A stretch of 40,602 bases of DNA. It comes from Geminisphaera colitermitum TAV2 (GTDB taxonomy: Bacteria > Verrucomicrobiota > Verrucomicrobiia > Opitutales > Opitutaceae). Within the stretch, counting starts at the first letter, position 1. Each line of letters starts with the position of its first letter. Of this stretch, positions 23,822-32,310 are shown in pieces. A model generated the notes under the pieces. That model did no database searches. It had not been told where the DNA came from and saw only the letters and a list, made by a program, of their open reading frames with translations. Location: contig NZ_ABEA03000007.1 of the NCBI RefSeq assembly GCF_000171235.2, positions 1 to 40,602 of the forward strand, in the 5' to 3' direction. Both the position numbers and the translations under genes were made by a program.

Positions 23822-24077
23822 CAAAGTCGGGCGGCGTGGTTGGGCCGTGTGGTAGTGGAACCAATACAATTCCCCAACTGGGTCATGGCAAGACGCCAGT
23901 TTCGCAGAGTCATGACAACGGCCCGACGGATTGGCAGCAAAACCGCGGGACGGATCAGGCAGTAAAGCGTCGCCAGTTTGGAAGGCCAGCCGCTCCATGA
24001 GGGGCGAGGCGCGTTGCGCCTCGTCCGGCGGCAAGATGCCGCCGCTCCGTAGAGGAGTCCGCGTAACATTCGTTCCG
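23822..24077. repeat. Intergenic region with GC-rich double hairpin
   Basis: Upstream of the regulator gene. GGCGAGGCGCGTTGCGCCTCGTC and GGCGGCAAGATGCCGCC (about 24002-24045) form two adjacent hairpins followed by GCTCCGTAGAGGAGTCCGCGTAACAT. The same tail wording (CCGCCGCTCC...GCGTAACAT) occurs at positions 1-30 of the window, so this is a repeated element. The remaining 180 bp should contain the regulator promoter, which I cannot define. Confidence 0.55.
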
Positions 24078-25100
24078 TCATTGGGAATGCTTTCCCTTCC
24101 AGAACTCCAGCGGGGCCTTCCCGTTATTCCTGTAACCCTGCAACGGATACTCCCGGTTGTAGTGCTCCAGCCATTGCGCCAAATGCTCGCGCAACTGCTC
24201 CAACCGATGCGCCCCCCCTTCCACCGCGTCCCGCTTGCTTCCCTCCCTCGACTCGCCCGGCAGCAATCCACGACTCACCCCCCGCAACGGCAACAACCAC
24301 TCGTTCGTCAACGCCTGTTTGAACCTCACCATGCTCCCGTTCATCGTCGGTCGATCCACCGGAATCAACTGCTGCTCTATCCCGTGCAAGTCCAGATACA
24401 CCCTGTAAATATGCTCACTCTCCGAACCCCAAAAAACCCTCTGCCGGTTCGTCAACATCCTCCCCACCCTCACACCCCGCTCCGCATACCACGGCAGCAC
24501 ACGACGATCCAATAATTCCACCGCCGTCTCCATCCTCGCATCTTCATGCAACTCCGCGAAACCCACCACCCCATACGTATCCACCACCGCATGCACATGC
24601 CACCTCTTCTTTCCCTCCACCGGCTCTATCGGGAATAACGTCTGCGTCAGCACCTCACCCGGTTCATTCCCCTCTCCCGACCCACCCCGCTCACCCAAGG
24701 CAGCGTTCAGCCTCAACGCCCTTGCCAACATTCGCGGCCCTACCTCCAGCCCCTCCACTATCCTCGACTCCACCTCCAGCGCCCGCTCCCTGTCACGCTG
24801 CTTCCGCACCCCATGCTTTGCCAGAATGCTGCTCACCGTCGTCCGCGAACACACCTTCCCCAACCCCTCCTCCAACCCAACACGGATTTCGTCAACACTT
24901 AGCTTCTCCGACCTCTTCGCCAACTCCACCGTCAGCGCCGCCACCTCCGGCTCCACCGACGCCGCCCTCCATCTCCGATTCCTCTGCTGCCTCTCCCTCG
25001 CCGCCATCCTCTTGTGCAACTCCATCCTCTCCCGCACCGCCTTCTGCCACCCCTGCCTCGCCTCCGCTTTATCGTATCCTGTTGTTGTCGTTGTTTTCAT
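24078..25100 (-). CDS. rve-like protein with degenerate DDE triad, cassette 1
   Basis: 340 residues from the ATG at 25100, which overlaps the upstream gene's stop (ATGA). The N-terminal half is charged and helical, with an HTH-like segment (LSVDEIRVGLEEGLGKVCSRTTVSSILAKHGVRK, 67-100) as in IS3/IS481-type transposases. The integrase core follows: VHAVVDTYGVVGFAEL with D174 retained; the usual TDNGxEF is replaced by TNRQRVFWG (N217); and the usual NGxxERF is replaced by NGSMVRF (V258). It ends with the family-typical HYNREYPLQGYRNNGKAPLEFW. Two of three catalytic residues are thus missing while the frame is intact, suggesting a domesticated DNA-binding or structural role. A paralogue at 28361-29377 shares these losses. 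Confidence 0.8.
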   Translation of the reverse strand: MKTTTTTGYDKAEARQGWQKAVRERMELHKRMAARERQQRNRRWRAASVEPEVAALTVELAKRSEKLSVDEIRVGLEEGLGKVCSRTTVSSILAKHGVRKQRDRERALEVESRIVEGLEVGPRMLARALRLNAALGERGGSGEGNEPGEVLTQTLFPIEPVEGKKRWHVHAVVDTYGVVGFAELHEDARMETAVELLDRRVLPWYAERGVRVGRMLTNRQRVFWGSESEHIYRVYLDLHGIEQQLIPVDRPTMNGSMVRFKQALTNEWLLPLRGVSRGLLPGESREGSKRDAVEGGAHRLEQLREHLAQWLEHYNREYPLQGYRNNGKAPLEFWKGKHSQ

Positions 25101-25528
25101 GGTAATTGGATTTCGCATGGCGTGGCGATTTTTTCCCCCGCTCCCAACAGCGCCTGAATTCTCGCCTCCCTGCTGCGCTCCATCTCAAACGTCTGCTGCA
25201 ACAACTCCCGCAAACGCCCCCTCGAAATTCTCAACCTCAACCACTCCCGCCCAAAACCATCTTCAGGCGATAGATAATTATATCTCATCATCACCATCCC
25301 ATAGCCCCGCATACTCCGCAACTCTCCCGCCGACGCCACCAAATCAATATCCACCCTGAAAAAATCCGGCTGCATCCGTACGATCAACGGATACAGCACC
25401 CGCGCCATCACATACGACGACTTCTTGAACACCACCTCCACGAACACCCTTTCAGAGATGCCCCTTTGCTCGCAATAAAGCTCCCTGAACGACCTCCCAG
25501 GCTGCTGGTGTGATGACACGGTTTTCAT
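25097..25528 (-). CDS. Small partner protein of the rve-like gene, cassette 1
   Basis: 143 residues from the ATG at 25528; an upstream Met at 25561 would add 11 residues encoded by the start of a repeat. I do not recognise the family. Conserved with its paralogue at 29391: SFRELYCEQRGI near the N-terminus, ARVLYPLIVRMQPDFF, and SAGELRSMRGYG in the middle, followed by a basic LRLRISRGRLRELLQQTF helix. There is no signal peptide or membrane segment. The stop overlaps the rve-like start by ATGA, so the two are translationally coupled and probably interact. Confidence 0.75.
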   Translation of the reverse strand: MKTVSSHQQPGRSFRELYCEQRGISERVFVEVVFKKSSYVMARVLYPLIVRMQPDFFRVDIDLVASAGELRSMRGYGMVMMRYNYLSPEDGFGREWLRLRISRGRLRELLQQTFEMERSREARIQALLGAGEKIATPCEIQLP

Positions 25529-25549
25529 TTCAGCTATCAGTAAGGCCGC

Positions 25550-26495
25550 ATTTCTCGCCACGGCGCGACGGACGCAACGGCTGAGAGGCAGAGAGAAGTC
25601 TCACGCAGAGACGCAGAGAACGCAGAGCCGGAAAAATACAATGTTTGTAATTTTTATTTATAATTATTTTCTCTGCGCCTCTGCGACTCTGCGTGAGATT
25701 TTCTCTGCCTCTCAGCGTGGCGCCCGTTGCGCCGTAGCGTGAAACTCTGCCTTTATTAGCGTCCATTAGCGTCTATTAGCGGTTGGTTTGTTGGATTGAA
25801 AAACACAATAAAGGGTGGTTCCGGAAATTGCACAGAAGGAAACGAAGATAACGAAGACAAAGACAGGAGAAGGGAATGTATGTTAATTTATTCATTCTAA
25901 ATCGGTTTATTTTGTCTCACGCAGAGACGCAGAGAACGCAGAGCCGGAAAAATACAATGTTTGTAATGTTTATTTATAATTATTTTCTCTGCGCCTCTGC
26001 GACTCTGCGTGAGATTTTCTCTGCCTCTCAACGTTGCGCTCGTTGCGCCGTGGCGTGAAACCCTGCCTTTATTAGCGTCCATTAGCGTCTATTAGCGGTT
26101 GGTTTGTTGGATTAAAAAACACAATAAAGGGTGGTTTTGGAAATTGCACAGAAGGAAACGAAGATAACGAAGACAAAGACAGGAGAAGGGAATGTATGTT
26201 AATTTATTCATTCTAAATCGGTTTATTTTGTCTCACGCAGAGACGCAGAGAACGCAGAGCAGGGAAAATACAATGTTTGTAATGTTTATTTATAATTATT
26301 TTCTCTGCGCCTCTGCGACTCTGCGTGAGATTTTCTCTGCCTCTCAGCGTTGCGCCCGTTGCGCCGTGGCGTGAAACCCTGCCTTTATTAGCGTCCATTA
26401 GCGTTCATTAGCGGTTGGTTTGTTGGCTTCGTTTGTTTCTCTGCGCCTCTGCGTGATCTCATAAACCTTGTGATAAATTGAACCGACAATGCTCT
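25550..26495. repeat. Palindromic repeat array 1 (includes two 316-bp tandem units)
   Basis: Non-coding. It starts with a long imperfect palindrome (about 25554-25740) whose arms contain CACGGCGCGACGG, CTGAGAGGCAGAGAGAA and TCTCACGCAGAGACGCAGAG, with complements on the right. Two near-identical 316-bp units follow (25780-26095 and 26096-26411). Each holds ACAGAAGGAAACGAAG, a CGCAGAG hairpin around an AT-rich loop, and a TTAGCGTCCATTAGCG tail. It ends with CTCTGCGTGATCTC...GACAATGCTCT just after the PEP-CTERM stop. Short open frames inside (HAETQRTQSRK-like) are repeat artefacts. Confidence 0.85.
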
Positions 26496-26496
26496 A

Positions 26497-27375
26497 TCAG
26501 GCGCCGCGACTGCGGCGGATGATTGCCCACGCCAGCATCGCCAGACCGGCGAGGGCGGCATACGTGGCAGGCTCGGGCACGGAGGGAGCGGAGCGCGGCA
26601 CGATGAGGGCCGAGAGGGTAATGTCATTCCCGCCGTAGTTATAGTCGAGTTCATACAGCCCGCCATCGTAGGCGAACCGCCACATGCCATCGGCTATCTC
26701 GCTCAGGGTTTGCTCCACGCCACCGACCTTCAGCGTCTGCCAGTGGCCGACGTTGAAAGTGTTGCTGTCGATCAGCACCAGCCTGTCGTCCTGCTGGAGG
26801 TTTTCCAGCGAGAGCAGATTGAGCGTGCCGCCGTTCAGGAGGGTCGAGTCCGCTGTAATGAGGGCAGCGGTGCTGCCGCGCCAGCCGGTCAGATCGAGCG
26901 TGAGGATGCCTTCCTGATTTTGCTGGAAGTAATCGGAGGCATGCAGGGTGGATGACTCCAGCAGGGAAAACGTCCCTCCGCCATATTCGCTGACCTGAAG
27001 AATATCCGTATCCAGCACGGACCCGGCGTAGAGCGTGATACTGCCCCCATTAAAGGTGTGCAGGCCATAGGCGGTCAGGGTGGAATTATGGAGTTCCAGA
27101 CCGCCACTCACGCCAAGACAAACGGAATCCTTAACCACGAGGGTGGTGACGATTTGGTTCGTCATGACGGCGGTGCCCATGGTGAGATTCACGTTGTCTT
27201 CGGCAGGTCCGGGCACGCCATTGCTCCAGTTGCCGGGATCGGACCAGTCGCCGCGACCGCTGTTAGTCCATGCGGTATAGGCTCCGGCAGGGGTGGAAAC
27301 AGACAGCGCCAGCACGAGGATGGGCAACACCCGCAATAGCAGGCTGCCGTAGTTGTTTTTTGATTTTGTGTTCAT
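26497..27375 (-). CDS. PEP-CTERM sorting-domain protein 1 (autotransporter-like beta-helix)
   Basis: 292 residues. The signal peptide (about 1-32) ends at AGA. The mature part opens with WTNSGRGDWSDPGNWSNGVPG, the pattern seen at the start of autotransporter-type repeat proteins, then many Gly/Ser/Thr-rich short strands (GGSITLYAGSVLDTDIL), suggesting a right-handed beta-helix. The C-terminal PEP-CTERM module (266-292) is VPEPATYAALAGLA, a hydrophobic helix and a basic end, the expected signal for exosortase-dependent sorting to the cell surface. No exosortase is in this window. The function is probably extracellular or envelope-associated; no enzymatic motif is seen. Confidence 0.88.
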   Translation of the reverse strand: MNTKSKNNYGSLLLRVLPILVLALSVSTPAGAYTAWTNSGRGDWSDPGNWSNGVPGPAEDNVNLTMGTAVMTNQIVTTLVVKDSVCLGVSGGLELHNSTLTAYGLHTFNGGSITLYAGSVLDTDILQVSEYGGGTFSLLESSTLHASDYFQQNQEGILTLDLTGWRGSTAALITADSTLLNGGTLNLLSLENLQQDDRLVLIDSNTFNVGHWQTLKVGGVEQTLSEIADGMWRFAYDGGLYELDYNYGGNDITLSALIVPRSAPSVPEPATYAALAGLAMLAWAIIRRSRGA

Positions 27376-27419
27376 GGGTAAATCTTTGATTTTTTAATTC
27401 ATTGAAAAAAGGACAGTAA

Positions 27420-28345
27420 GGCAGGATTTCCCGCCACGGCGCGACGGACGCCACGCTGAGAGGCAAAGAGAAGTCTCACGCAGAAGCAGAAAGAATCTCA
27501 CGCAGAGACGCAGAGCCGGAAAAATACAATGTTTGTAATTTTTATTTATAATTATTTTCTCTGCGCCTCTGCGACTCTGCGTGAGATTTTCTCTGCCTCT
27601 CAGCGTGGCGCCCGTTGCGCCGTAGCGTGAAACTCTGCCTTTATTAGCGTCCATTAGCGTCTATTAGCGGTTGGTTTGTTGGATTGAAAAACACAATAAA
27701 GGGTGATCCCGGAAATTGCACAGAAGGAAACGAAGATAACGAAGACAAAGACAGGAGAAGGGAATGCATGTTAATTTATTCATTCTAAATCGGTTTATTT
27801 TGTCTCACGCAGAGACGCAGAGAACGCAGAGCCGGAAAAATACAATGTTTGTAATGTTTATTTATAATTATTTTCTCTGCGCCTCTGCGACTCTGCGTGA
27901 GATTCTCTCTGCCTCTCAGCGTTGCGCTCGTTGCGCCGTAGCGGAAAACTCTGCCTTTATTAGCGTCCATTAGCGTTCATTAGCGGTTGGTTTGTTGGAT
28001 TGAAAAACATAATAAAGTGTGGTTCCGGAAATTGCACAGAAGGCAACGAAGATAACGAAGATAAAGACAGGGAGTATAATTTGATTTAATTTATTTATTT
28101 TCAATAGGTCGTTAAAAACAAAAGCTCCATTTCAATTGGTTGTCTTCGTTTTCTTCGTTATCTTCTGTGCAATTTTTAGAACCATCTGTTTTCTCTGCGC
28201 CTCTGCGACTCTGCGTGAGATTCTCTCTGCCTCTCAGCGTTGCGCCCGTTGCGCCGTAGCGTGAAACTCTGCCTTTATTAGCGTCCATTAGCGTCTATTA
28301 GCGGTTGGTTTGTCTGCTTCGTTTGTTTCTCTGCGTCCCCGCGCC
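27420..28345. repeat. Palindromic repeat array 2
   Basis: Non-coding and built from the same modules as array 1. A full long palindrome lies at about 27427-27634, directly upstream of the PEP-CTERM gene. A 316-bp unit follows (27664-27979), then a 318-bp variant (27980-28297) in which the left CGCAGAG arm is replaced by the complete hairpin CAGAAGGCAACGAAG...CTTCGTTATCTTCTG. The array ends just after the stop of the rve-like paralogue. Confidence 0.85.
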
Positions 28346-28360
28346 TCCACGTGAGACCAC

Positions 28361-29377
28361 TCACCCCTCCCAAAAATCCATCGGCGTTTTCCCCTCATTG
28401 CGGTATCCGTGCAACAGATACTCGCGGTTGTAGTAATCCAGCCACTGCGCCAGATACTCGCGCAACCTCTCCAACCGACGCGCAAAATCCCCCGGCGTAT
28501 TCGGCTTGCGACCCTGCCTCGACTGGCCCGGCGGCACTCCCCGGTTCAGACGCAACGGCAGCAACCATTCGCTCGTGAACACCTGCTTGAACCTCGCCAT
28601 GCTCCCATTCATCGACGGACGCCCCATCGGGATCACCTGCTGCTCTATCCCATGCAAATCCAAATACACCCCATACACATGCTCACCCTCACACCCGCTA
28701 AAAACCTGCAGTCGGCTCGTCTCCATCCTCCTCACCCTCACACCCCGCTCCTCATACCACGGCAGCACTCGCTTATCCAAAAAACTCACCGCCGTCTCCG
28801 TCGTCGCATCCTCATACAATTCGGCGAAACCCAGCACCCCATACGTATCCACCACCGCATGCACCTGCAACTTTCCCTCCCCCGCTACAGGCTCCACGGG
28901 AAAAATCGTCTGCGTCAGCACCTCTCCCGGTTCCCTGCCCTCTCCCGGCCCCCCCCGCTCGCACAATACAGGATTAAGCTTCAACGCCTTCGCCAACGTG
29001 CGTGGTGCCAACACCTCCCCCTCCAAAATACGCTCCTCCATCGCCAGCGTCCGCTTCATGTCACAATACCCCCTCACCCCATGCCTCGTCAGAATGTTCA
29101 CCACCGTCGCTGTCGAAAGCTCCCTCCCGAACCTCCTCGTCAACTCGTCCCGGATTTCCTTGAACTTTATCTTCTTCGGCCTTGCCGCCAGTTTCACCGC
29201 CAGCGCCGCCACCTCCGGCTCCACCGGCATCGCCACCCCCCCACGCCAATGCCTCTCCTTCTCCTCCCTCTTCTTGAGCATCGCCATCCTCTTCCTCACC
29301 GCTCCCATCCAGTCCTTCTCCGGCGCTTCCGGCGCGGCGATGACCGCTCCTGTCCCTTCATTGTTCGTGGTTCTCAT
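28361..29377 (-). CDS. rve-like protein with degenerate DDE triad, cassette 2
   Basis: 338 residues, paralogous over its whole length to the protein at 24078-25100. Shared blocks include VEPEVAAL, GEVLTQT-FP-EPV, VHAVVDTYGV-GFAEL, VLPWY-ERGVRV, VYLDLHGIEQQ, and the HGYRN-GK-P-FW ending. D177 is retained. The second catalytic position reads METSRLQVF (no Asp) and the third NGSMARF (Ala for Glu). The two copies differ in the exact substitutions, so the triad was lost yet the frame and fold were kept through substantial divergence. It starts 13 bp after the stop of its small partner gene. Confidence 0.8.
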   Translation of the reverse strand: MRTTNNEGTGAVIAAPEAPEKDWMGAVRKRMAMLKKREEKERHWRGGVAMPVEPEVAALAVKLAARPKKIKFKEIRDELTRRFGRELSTATVVNILTRHGVRGYCDMKRTLAMEERILEGEVLAPRTLAKALKLNPVLCERGGPGEGREPGEVLTQTIFPVEPVAGEGKLQVHAVVDTYGVLGFAELYEDATTETAVSFLDKRVLPWYEERGVRVRRMETSRLQVFSGCEGEHVYGVYLDLHGIEQQVIPMGRPSMNGSMARFKQVFTSEWLLPLRLNRGVPPGQSRQGRKPNTPGDFARRLERLREYLAQWLDYYNREYLLHGYRNEGKTPMDFWEG

Positions 29378-29390
29378 TGGTTTTGTTCTC

Positions 29391-29885
29391 CTAAGTCTTG
29401 TCGGAGCGGTGACATTCCTGCCTCTGCTCCATCTGCGTCAGCCTCCCATCCTCACCGGAGGACCTCCGGGTTTTTTGGGCCGCAAGGCTCACCACCGTTT
29501 CGCTCCACTCCCCGCCAAATCTGACATTCACATTAAACAATTCGGGATACAGCGTGCGCCGCATCAGACGCTGCAACCGGCTCACCGAAATCCTCAAATC
29601 CAGCAGGCCCCTCCAAAGCCCCCGGTGCCCCGGATGACACAACAACCTCGCCACCTCCACTCCGAAGCCCCTCATGCTCCGCAGTTCCCCCGCCGACTCC
29701 ACCAACTCTAAATCCGCCTCGAAGTAGTCGGGCGACATCCGCACGATCAGCGGATACAACACCCGCGCCGTCGGGTGCAACGACTCCAGCAGCACATGCC
29801 GGGCAAAATCCCCTCTCGGGATTTCCCTCTGTTCGCAATAAAGCTCCTCAAACGTCCGCCTCGGCTTGGAATGGGAATGGGTCAT
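29391..29885 (-). CDS. Small partner protein of the rve-like gene, cassette 2
   Basis: 164 residues with an ATG at 29885. Paralogue of the 25097-25528 product: TFEELYCEQREI, ARVLYPLIVRMSPDYF and SAGELRSMRGFG are shared, then LDLRISVSRLQRLMRRTL. The C-terminal 40 residues are longer, polar and unlike the first copy. The family is unrecognised, with no signal peptide. Its conserved position upstream of an rve-like gene in both cassettes is the main clue to function. Confidence 0.72.
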   Translation of the reverse strand: MTHSHSKPRRTFEELYCEQREIPRGDFARHVLLESLHPTARVLYPLIVRMSPDYFEADLELVESAGELRSMRGFGVEVARLLCHPGHRGLWRGLLDLRISVSRLQRLMRRTLYPELFNVNVRFGGEWSETVVSLAAQKTRRSSGEDGRLTQMEQRQECHRSDKT

Positions 29886-30779
29886 TGTTGTATTCTTATA
29901 CTAGGGAGATTAAATACATTTTTAACCGCGAATGGACGCGAATAGACGCGAATAAAAACACAATAAAGGGTGGCTTTGGAAATTGCACAGAAGGAAACGA
30001 AGATAACGAAGACAAAGACAGGAGAAGGGAATGTATGGGCACTTTGAAAAACTCCCCAAAACAAGATTTTGAACAGCAAAGGCGCGAAGTCGCAAAGGTC
30101 GGAAAAATGAATGAAATTTTATTCTCATGGAAAACAATGAATTATGAATTAAATGTCACGGCTTGTGCTTTGCGACTTTGCGTCTTCGCTGTTCAAAAAA
30201 TGACTTTTCCAAAGTGCCCGTATGTTAATTTATTCATTCTAAATCGGTTTATTTTGTCTCACGCGGAGACGCAGAAAACGCAGAGCCGAAAAATACAATG
30301 TTTGTAATTTTTATTTATAATTGTTTTCTCTGCGCCTCTGCGACTCTGCGTGAGATTTTCTCTGCCTCTCAGCGTTGCGCTCGTTGCGCCGTAGCGTGAA
30401 ACTCTGCCTTTATTAGCGTCCATTAGCGTTCATTAGCGGTTGGTTTGTTGGATTGAAAAACATAATAAAGGGTGGTTCCGGAAATTGCACAGAAGATAAC
30501 CAAGAAAACGAAGATAAAGACAGGGAGTGTAATTTGATTTAATTTATTTATTTTCAATAGGTCGTTAAAAACAAAAGCTCCATTTCAATTGGTTGTCTTC
30601 GTTTTCTTCGTTACCTTTTGTGCAATTTTTAGAACCATCTGTTTTCTCTGCGCCTCTGCGACTCTGCGTGAGATTTTCTTTGCCTCTCAGCGTTGCGCTC
30701 GTTGCGCCGCAGCGGAAAACTCTGCCTTTATTAGCGTCCATTAGCGTCCATTCGCGGTTGGTTTGTTGGCTTGTGAAAA
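29886..30779. repeat. Palindromic repeat array 3
   Basis: 894 bp without a gene. In order: AACCGCGAATGGACGCGAATAG arm (about 29924); AGAAGGAAACGAAG module; a 183-bp inserted element (30037-30219); CGCAGAG hairpin; TTAGCGTCCATTAGCG tail (about 30410); then a second unit with AGAAGATAACCAAG...GGTTGTCTTCG hairpin, CGCAGAG right arm and tail to about 30770. Coding-looking frames are repeat artefacts. Confidence 0.85.
30037..30219. mobile_element. 183-bp MITE-like insertion in array 3
   Basis: Inverted ends GGGCACTTTG and CAAAGTGCCC are perfect over 10 bp and continue imperfectly (AAAAACTC / GACTTTTC). The element is flanked by GTAT on both sides (30033-30036 and 30220-30223). The uninterrupted sequence AATGTATGTTAATTTATTC occurs at several other places in the arrays (for example near 25876 and 26192), giving an empty-site comparison. 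The interior holds a hairpin with arms AACAGCAAAGGCGCGAAG and CTTTGCGTCTTCGCTGTT. It encodes no protein, so it would need a transposase acting in trans. Confidence 0.8.
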
Positions 30780-31004
30780 TTAACGTAGTTCGTCTTTGAT
30801 GATTTGGTATCCATTAAAAGTGATGCGGCGGCGCTCGCCGCTCGGTAGAATGATGTTGAAGGTGTTTTTGGCTCCATACGGCGCACGGAACACCAGCGCA
30901 TAGGGATGGCGTTCTGTTATTATATTCGCCTCCTTCTTGTATCCTGATGAGGAACAGCCGAACGCGACAAGCACCGGCAGGATTATCAGCAAAAGTCTGT
31001 GCAT
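30780..31004 (-). CDS. Small lipoprotein
   Basis: 74 residues from the ATG at 31004; further upstream frame is repeat sequence. The lipoprotein signal peptide MHRLLLIILPVLVAFGC has a lipobox VAFG-C at residue 17, so the mature protein should be lipid-anchored. The remaining 57 residues (ALVFRAPYGAKNTFNIILPSGERRRITFNGYQI) look like a small beta-rich domain. No family is recognised. Confidence 0.65.
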   Translation of the reverse strand: MHRLLLIILPVLVAFGCSSSGYKKEANIITERHPYALVFRAPYGAKNTFNIILPSGERRRITFNGYQIIKDELR

Positions 31005-31022
31005 CGGACATAAGATCAGAAA

Positions 31023-31168
31023 TGTCTCACGCGGAGACGCGGAGGCGCGGAGAAAAATATTGGAGGGCGGGTCTCCTGACCCGCCAGACGCGGCGCAAGC
31101 CGCGCCCATCCGGAATCGGAAGGGCGGCGTTGCACGCCGTCGGCGGGTCGGGAGACCCGCCCTCCAAT
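31023..31168. repeat. CGGAGACGCGG arm plus 110-bp GGAGGGCGGG palindrome
   Basis: A left CGCAGAG-family arm (31023-31052) is followed by a palindromic element at 31059-31168 with ends ATTGGAGGGCGGGTC and GACCCGCCCTCCAAT. Inside are two smaller hairpins (GGCGCAAGCCGC; GGCGTTGCACGCC). An inverted copy lies at 31515-31631. Confidence 0.8.
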
Positions 31169-31514
31169 AGGTAAAAGGACAGGGAACGGTTTGCCAGTTT
31201 CAGGACTCGAAGGTTCAACAAACACAAGAAACAAGAACCCTCGTCAGTCATTACACGCCAGCAAGCCCCGCCCCCCGTCCAGTATTTCGAGGGATGCGGT
31301 TTATTTTGAGTCGGGCGAGACGCGGTGCATCCTCCGAAAAAGTGTGAAAGAACATTGGAGGGCGGGGGTTTATTTCCACCAAACCCCGCCCTCCGCTATC
31401 ATCTGTCGCCAAGGAACCACGAGAGGCACAGAGAGCAGGGAACCCTTCTCTAATTTTTCATTATGTATTTACTACTGCGACCCGGCTCTCCGTTGCCTCC
31501 GTGGTAATTCTCTA
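31169..31514. repeat. Intergenic region with two further hairpin repeats
   Basis: No credible gene. Contains a mini-version of the GGAGGGCGGGG palindrome (31354-31394) and a hairpin of the CCACGAGAGGCACAGAGAGC / GCTCTCCGTTGCCTCCGTGG type (31415-31436 with 31485-31504). The rest (31169-31353) shows nothing recognisable. Confidence 0.65.
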
Positions 31515-31631
31515 AGGAGGGCGGGTCTCCCGACCCGCCGACGGTGCGAAGCACCGCCCTTCCGTTTTTTTTCGGATGGGCGCGGCTTGCGCCGCGTCTG
31601 GCGGGGATTGGCAATAAAAACCCGCCCTCCA
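31515..31631. repeat. GGAGGGCGGG palindrome, inverted copy
   Basis: On the opposite strand this matches 31059-31168 closely (CAGACGCGGCGCAAGCCGC and the terminal GACCCGCCCTCC shared), with a different central loop. It ends 9 bp from the stop of PEP-CTERM gene 2. Confidence 0.8.
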
Positions 31632-31639
31632 CGGCTCCG

Positions 31640-32266
31640 TCACCGGCGGCGACGCACGGCGGCGTAGGCGAGGATCGCCAAGCCTGCGAGTGCGGCATAC
31701 GTGCTCGGCTCGGGGACTCCGCTGGGTGCGGGCGTGTCCTTGATACCGCTAAGCTGCAACTCGGCAGGACCAAACGTGACGCCAGTCGCGCCACCATCTG
31801 GATCAAGCATACCGGAGAAGGTCAGCACGCCCTTAGACACCTGCGTGCCCTGAATCAGATCCCAATACTCAGCCAAAGCCGTGAAATCGGAACTTCCCAG
31901 ACCCTCGACATAAGTTTCACCAATCGGTGTTCCAATCTCATACTGAAATATCCGTGCCTCTGCATAGAACGGAGTATTACGAGTCAGCCCCTGTGTAAGG
32001 AACATCTGCGTATTGAAGAGACCGATGTATTCCGAACCATAATCTGCATCAAGAAAGCCCGCGGCACACTCGGCCAACGTCAACGGCCCGGTATCTGAGG
32101 CTCCATACCAGAATGTGATAATATATCCATCATTGCCGGATACTGGTGCGCCAGTGTTATCCATGATGAGGTTTACACCCCCATCAATGGATAAACTTAG
32201 CGGTTCAGCATGTAGCTGAAAGGAGAGCGCCAAGGCTGCTCCGAGTCCAATTAATGTCTTTTTCAT
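31640..32266 (-). CDS. PEP-CTERM sorting-domain protein 2
   Basis: 208 residues from the ATG at 32266 (MKKTLIGLGAALALSFQLHA signal peptide, likely cut after HA near residue 20; five more codons are open upstream). The mature region is acidic and beta-rich with no recognised domain. SGVPEPSTYAALAGLA with a hydrophobic helix and four terminal Arg (184-208) is the PEP-CTERM signal. The sequence SLSIDGGVNLIMDNTGAPVSG and the GFLDADYGSEYIG region give no functional clue. It is likely surface-sorted, like the other two PEP-CTERM proteins here. Confidence 0.85.
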   Translation of the reverse strand: MKKTLIGLGAALALSFQLHAEPLSLSIDGGVNLIMDNTGAPVSGNDGYIITFWYGASDTGPLTLAECAAGFLDADYGSEYIGLFNTQMFLTQGLTRNTPFYAEARIFQYEIGTPIGETYVEGLGSSDFTALAEYWDLIQGTQVSKGVLTFSGMLDPDGGATGVTFGPAELQLSGIKDTPAPSGVPEPSTYAALAGLAILAYAAVRRRR

Positions 32267-32310
32267 AATATTATTAATCAATGTTTGGTTTCGATTTTAC
32301 GGATTGGTGA

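Noticed and set aside
23822-24271. Upstream extension of the NarL-type regulator to 402 residues
   Set aside because: The additional 150 codons run through hairpin repeats and overlap the 3' end of the rve-like gene, while a normal regulator start lies at 23821.
25876-26374. Repeated 60-residue frames (LFILNRFILSHAETQRTQSRK type)
   Set aside because: They are encoded by the CGCAGAG hairpin repeats, recur with every unit and have no codon or start-site support.
25780-28297. Regularly spaced repeats that might be a CRISPR array
   Set aside because: The period is 316 bp, the 'spacers' are also repeated, and no cas gene is present. These are composite palindromic repeats.
28409-29711. Two long plus-strand frames (371 and 401 residues) opposite cassette 2
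   Set aside because: They are Pro/Arg/His- or Ser/Thr-rich shadows of the paralogous rve-like and small-partner genes, which are supported by homology between the two cassettes.
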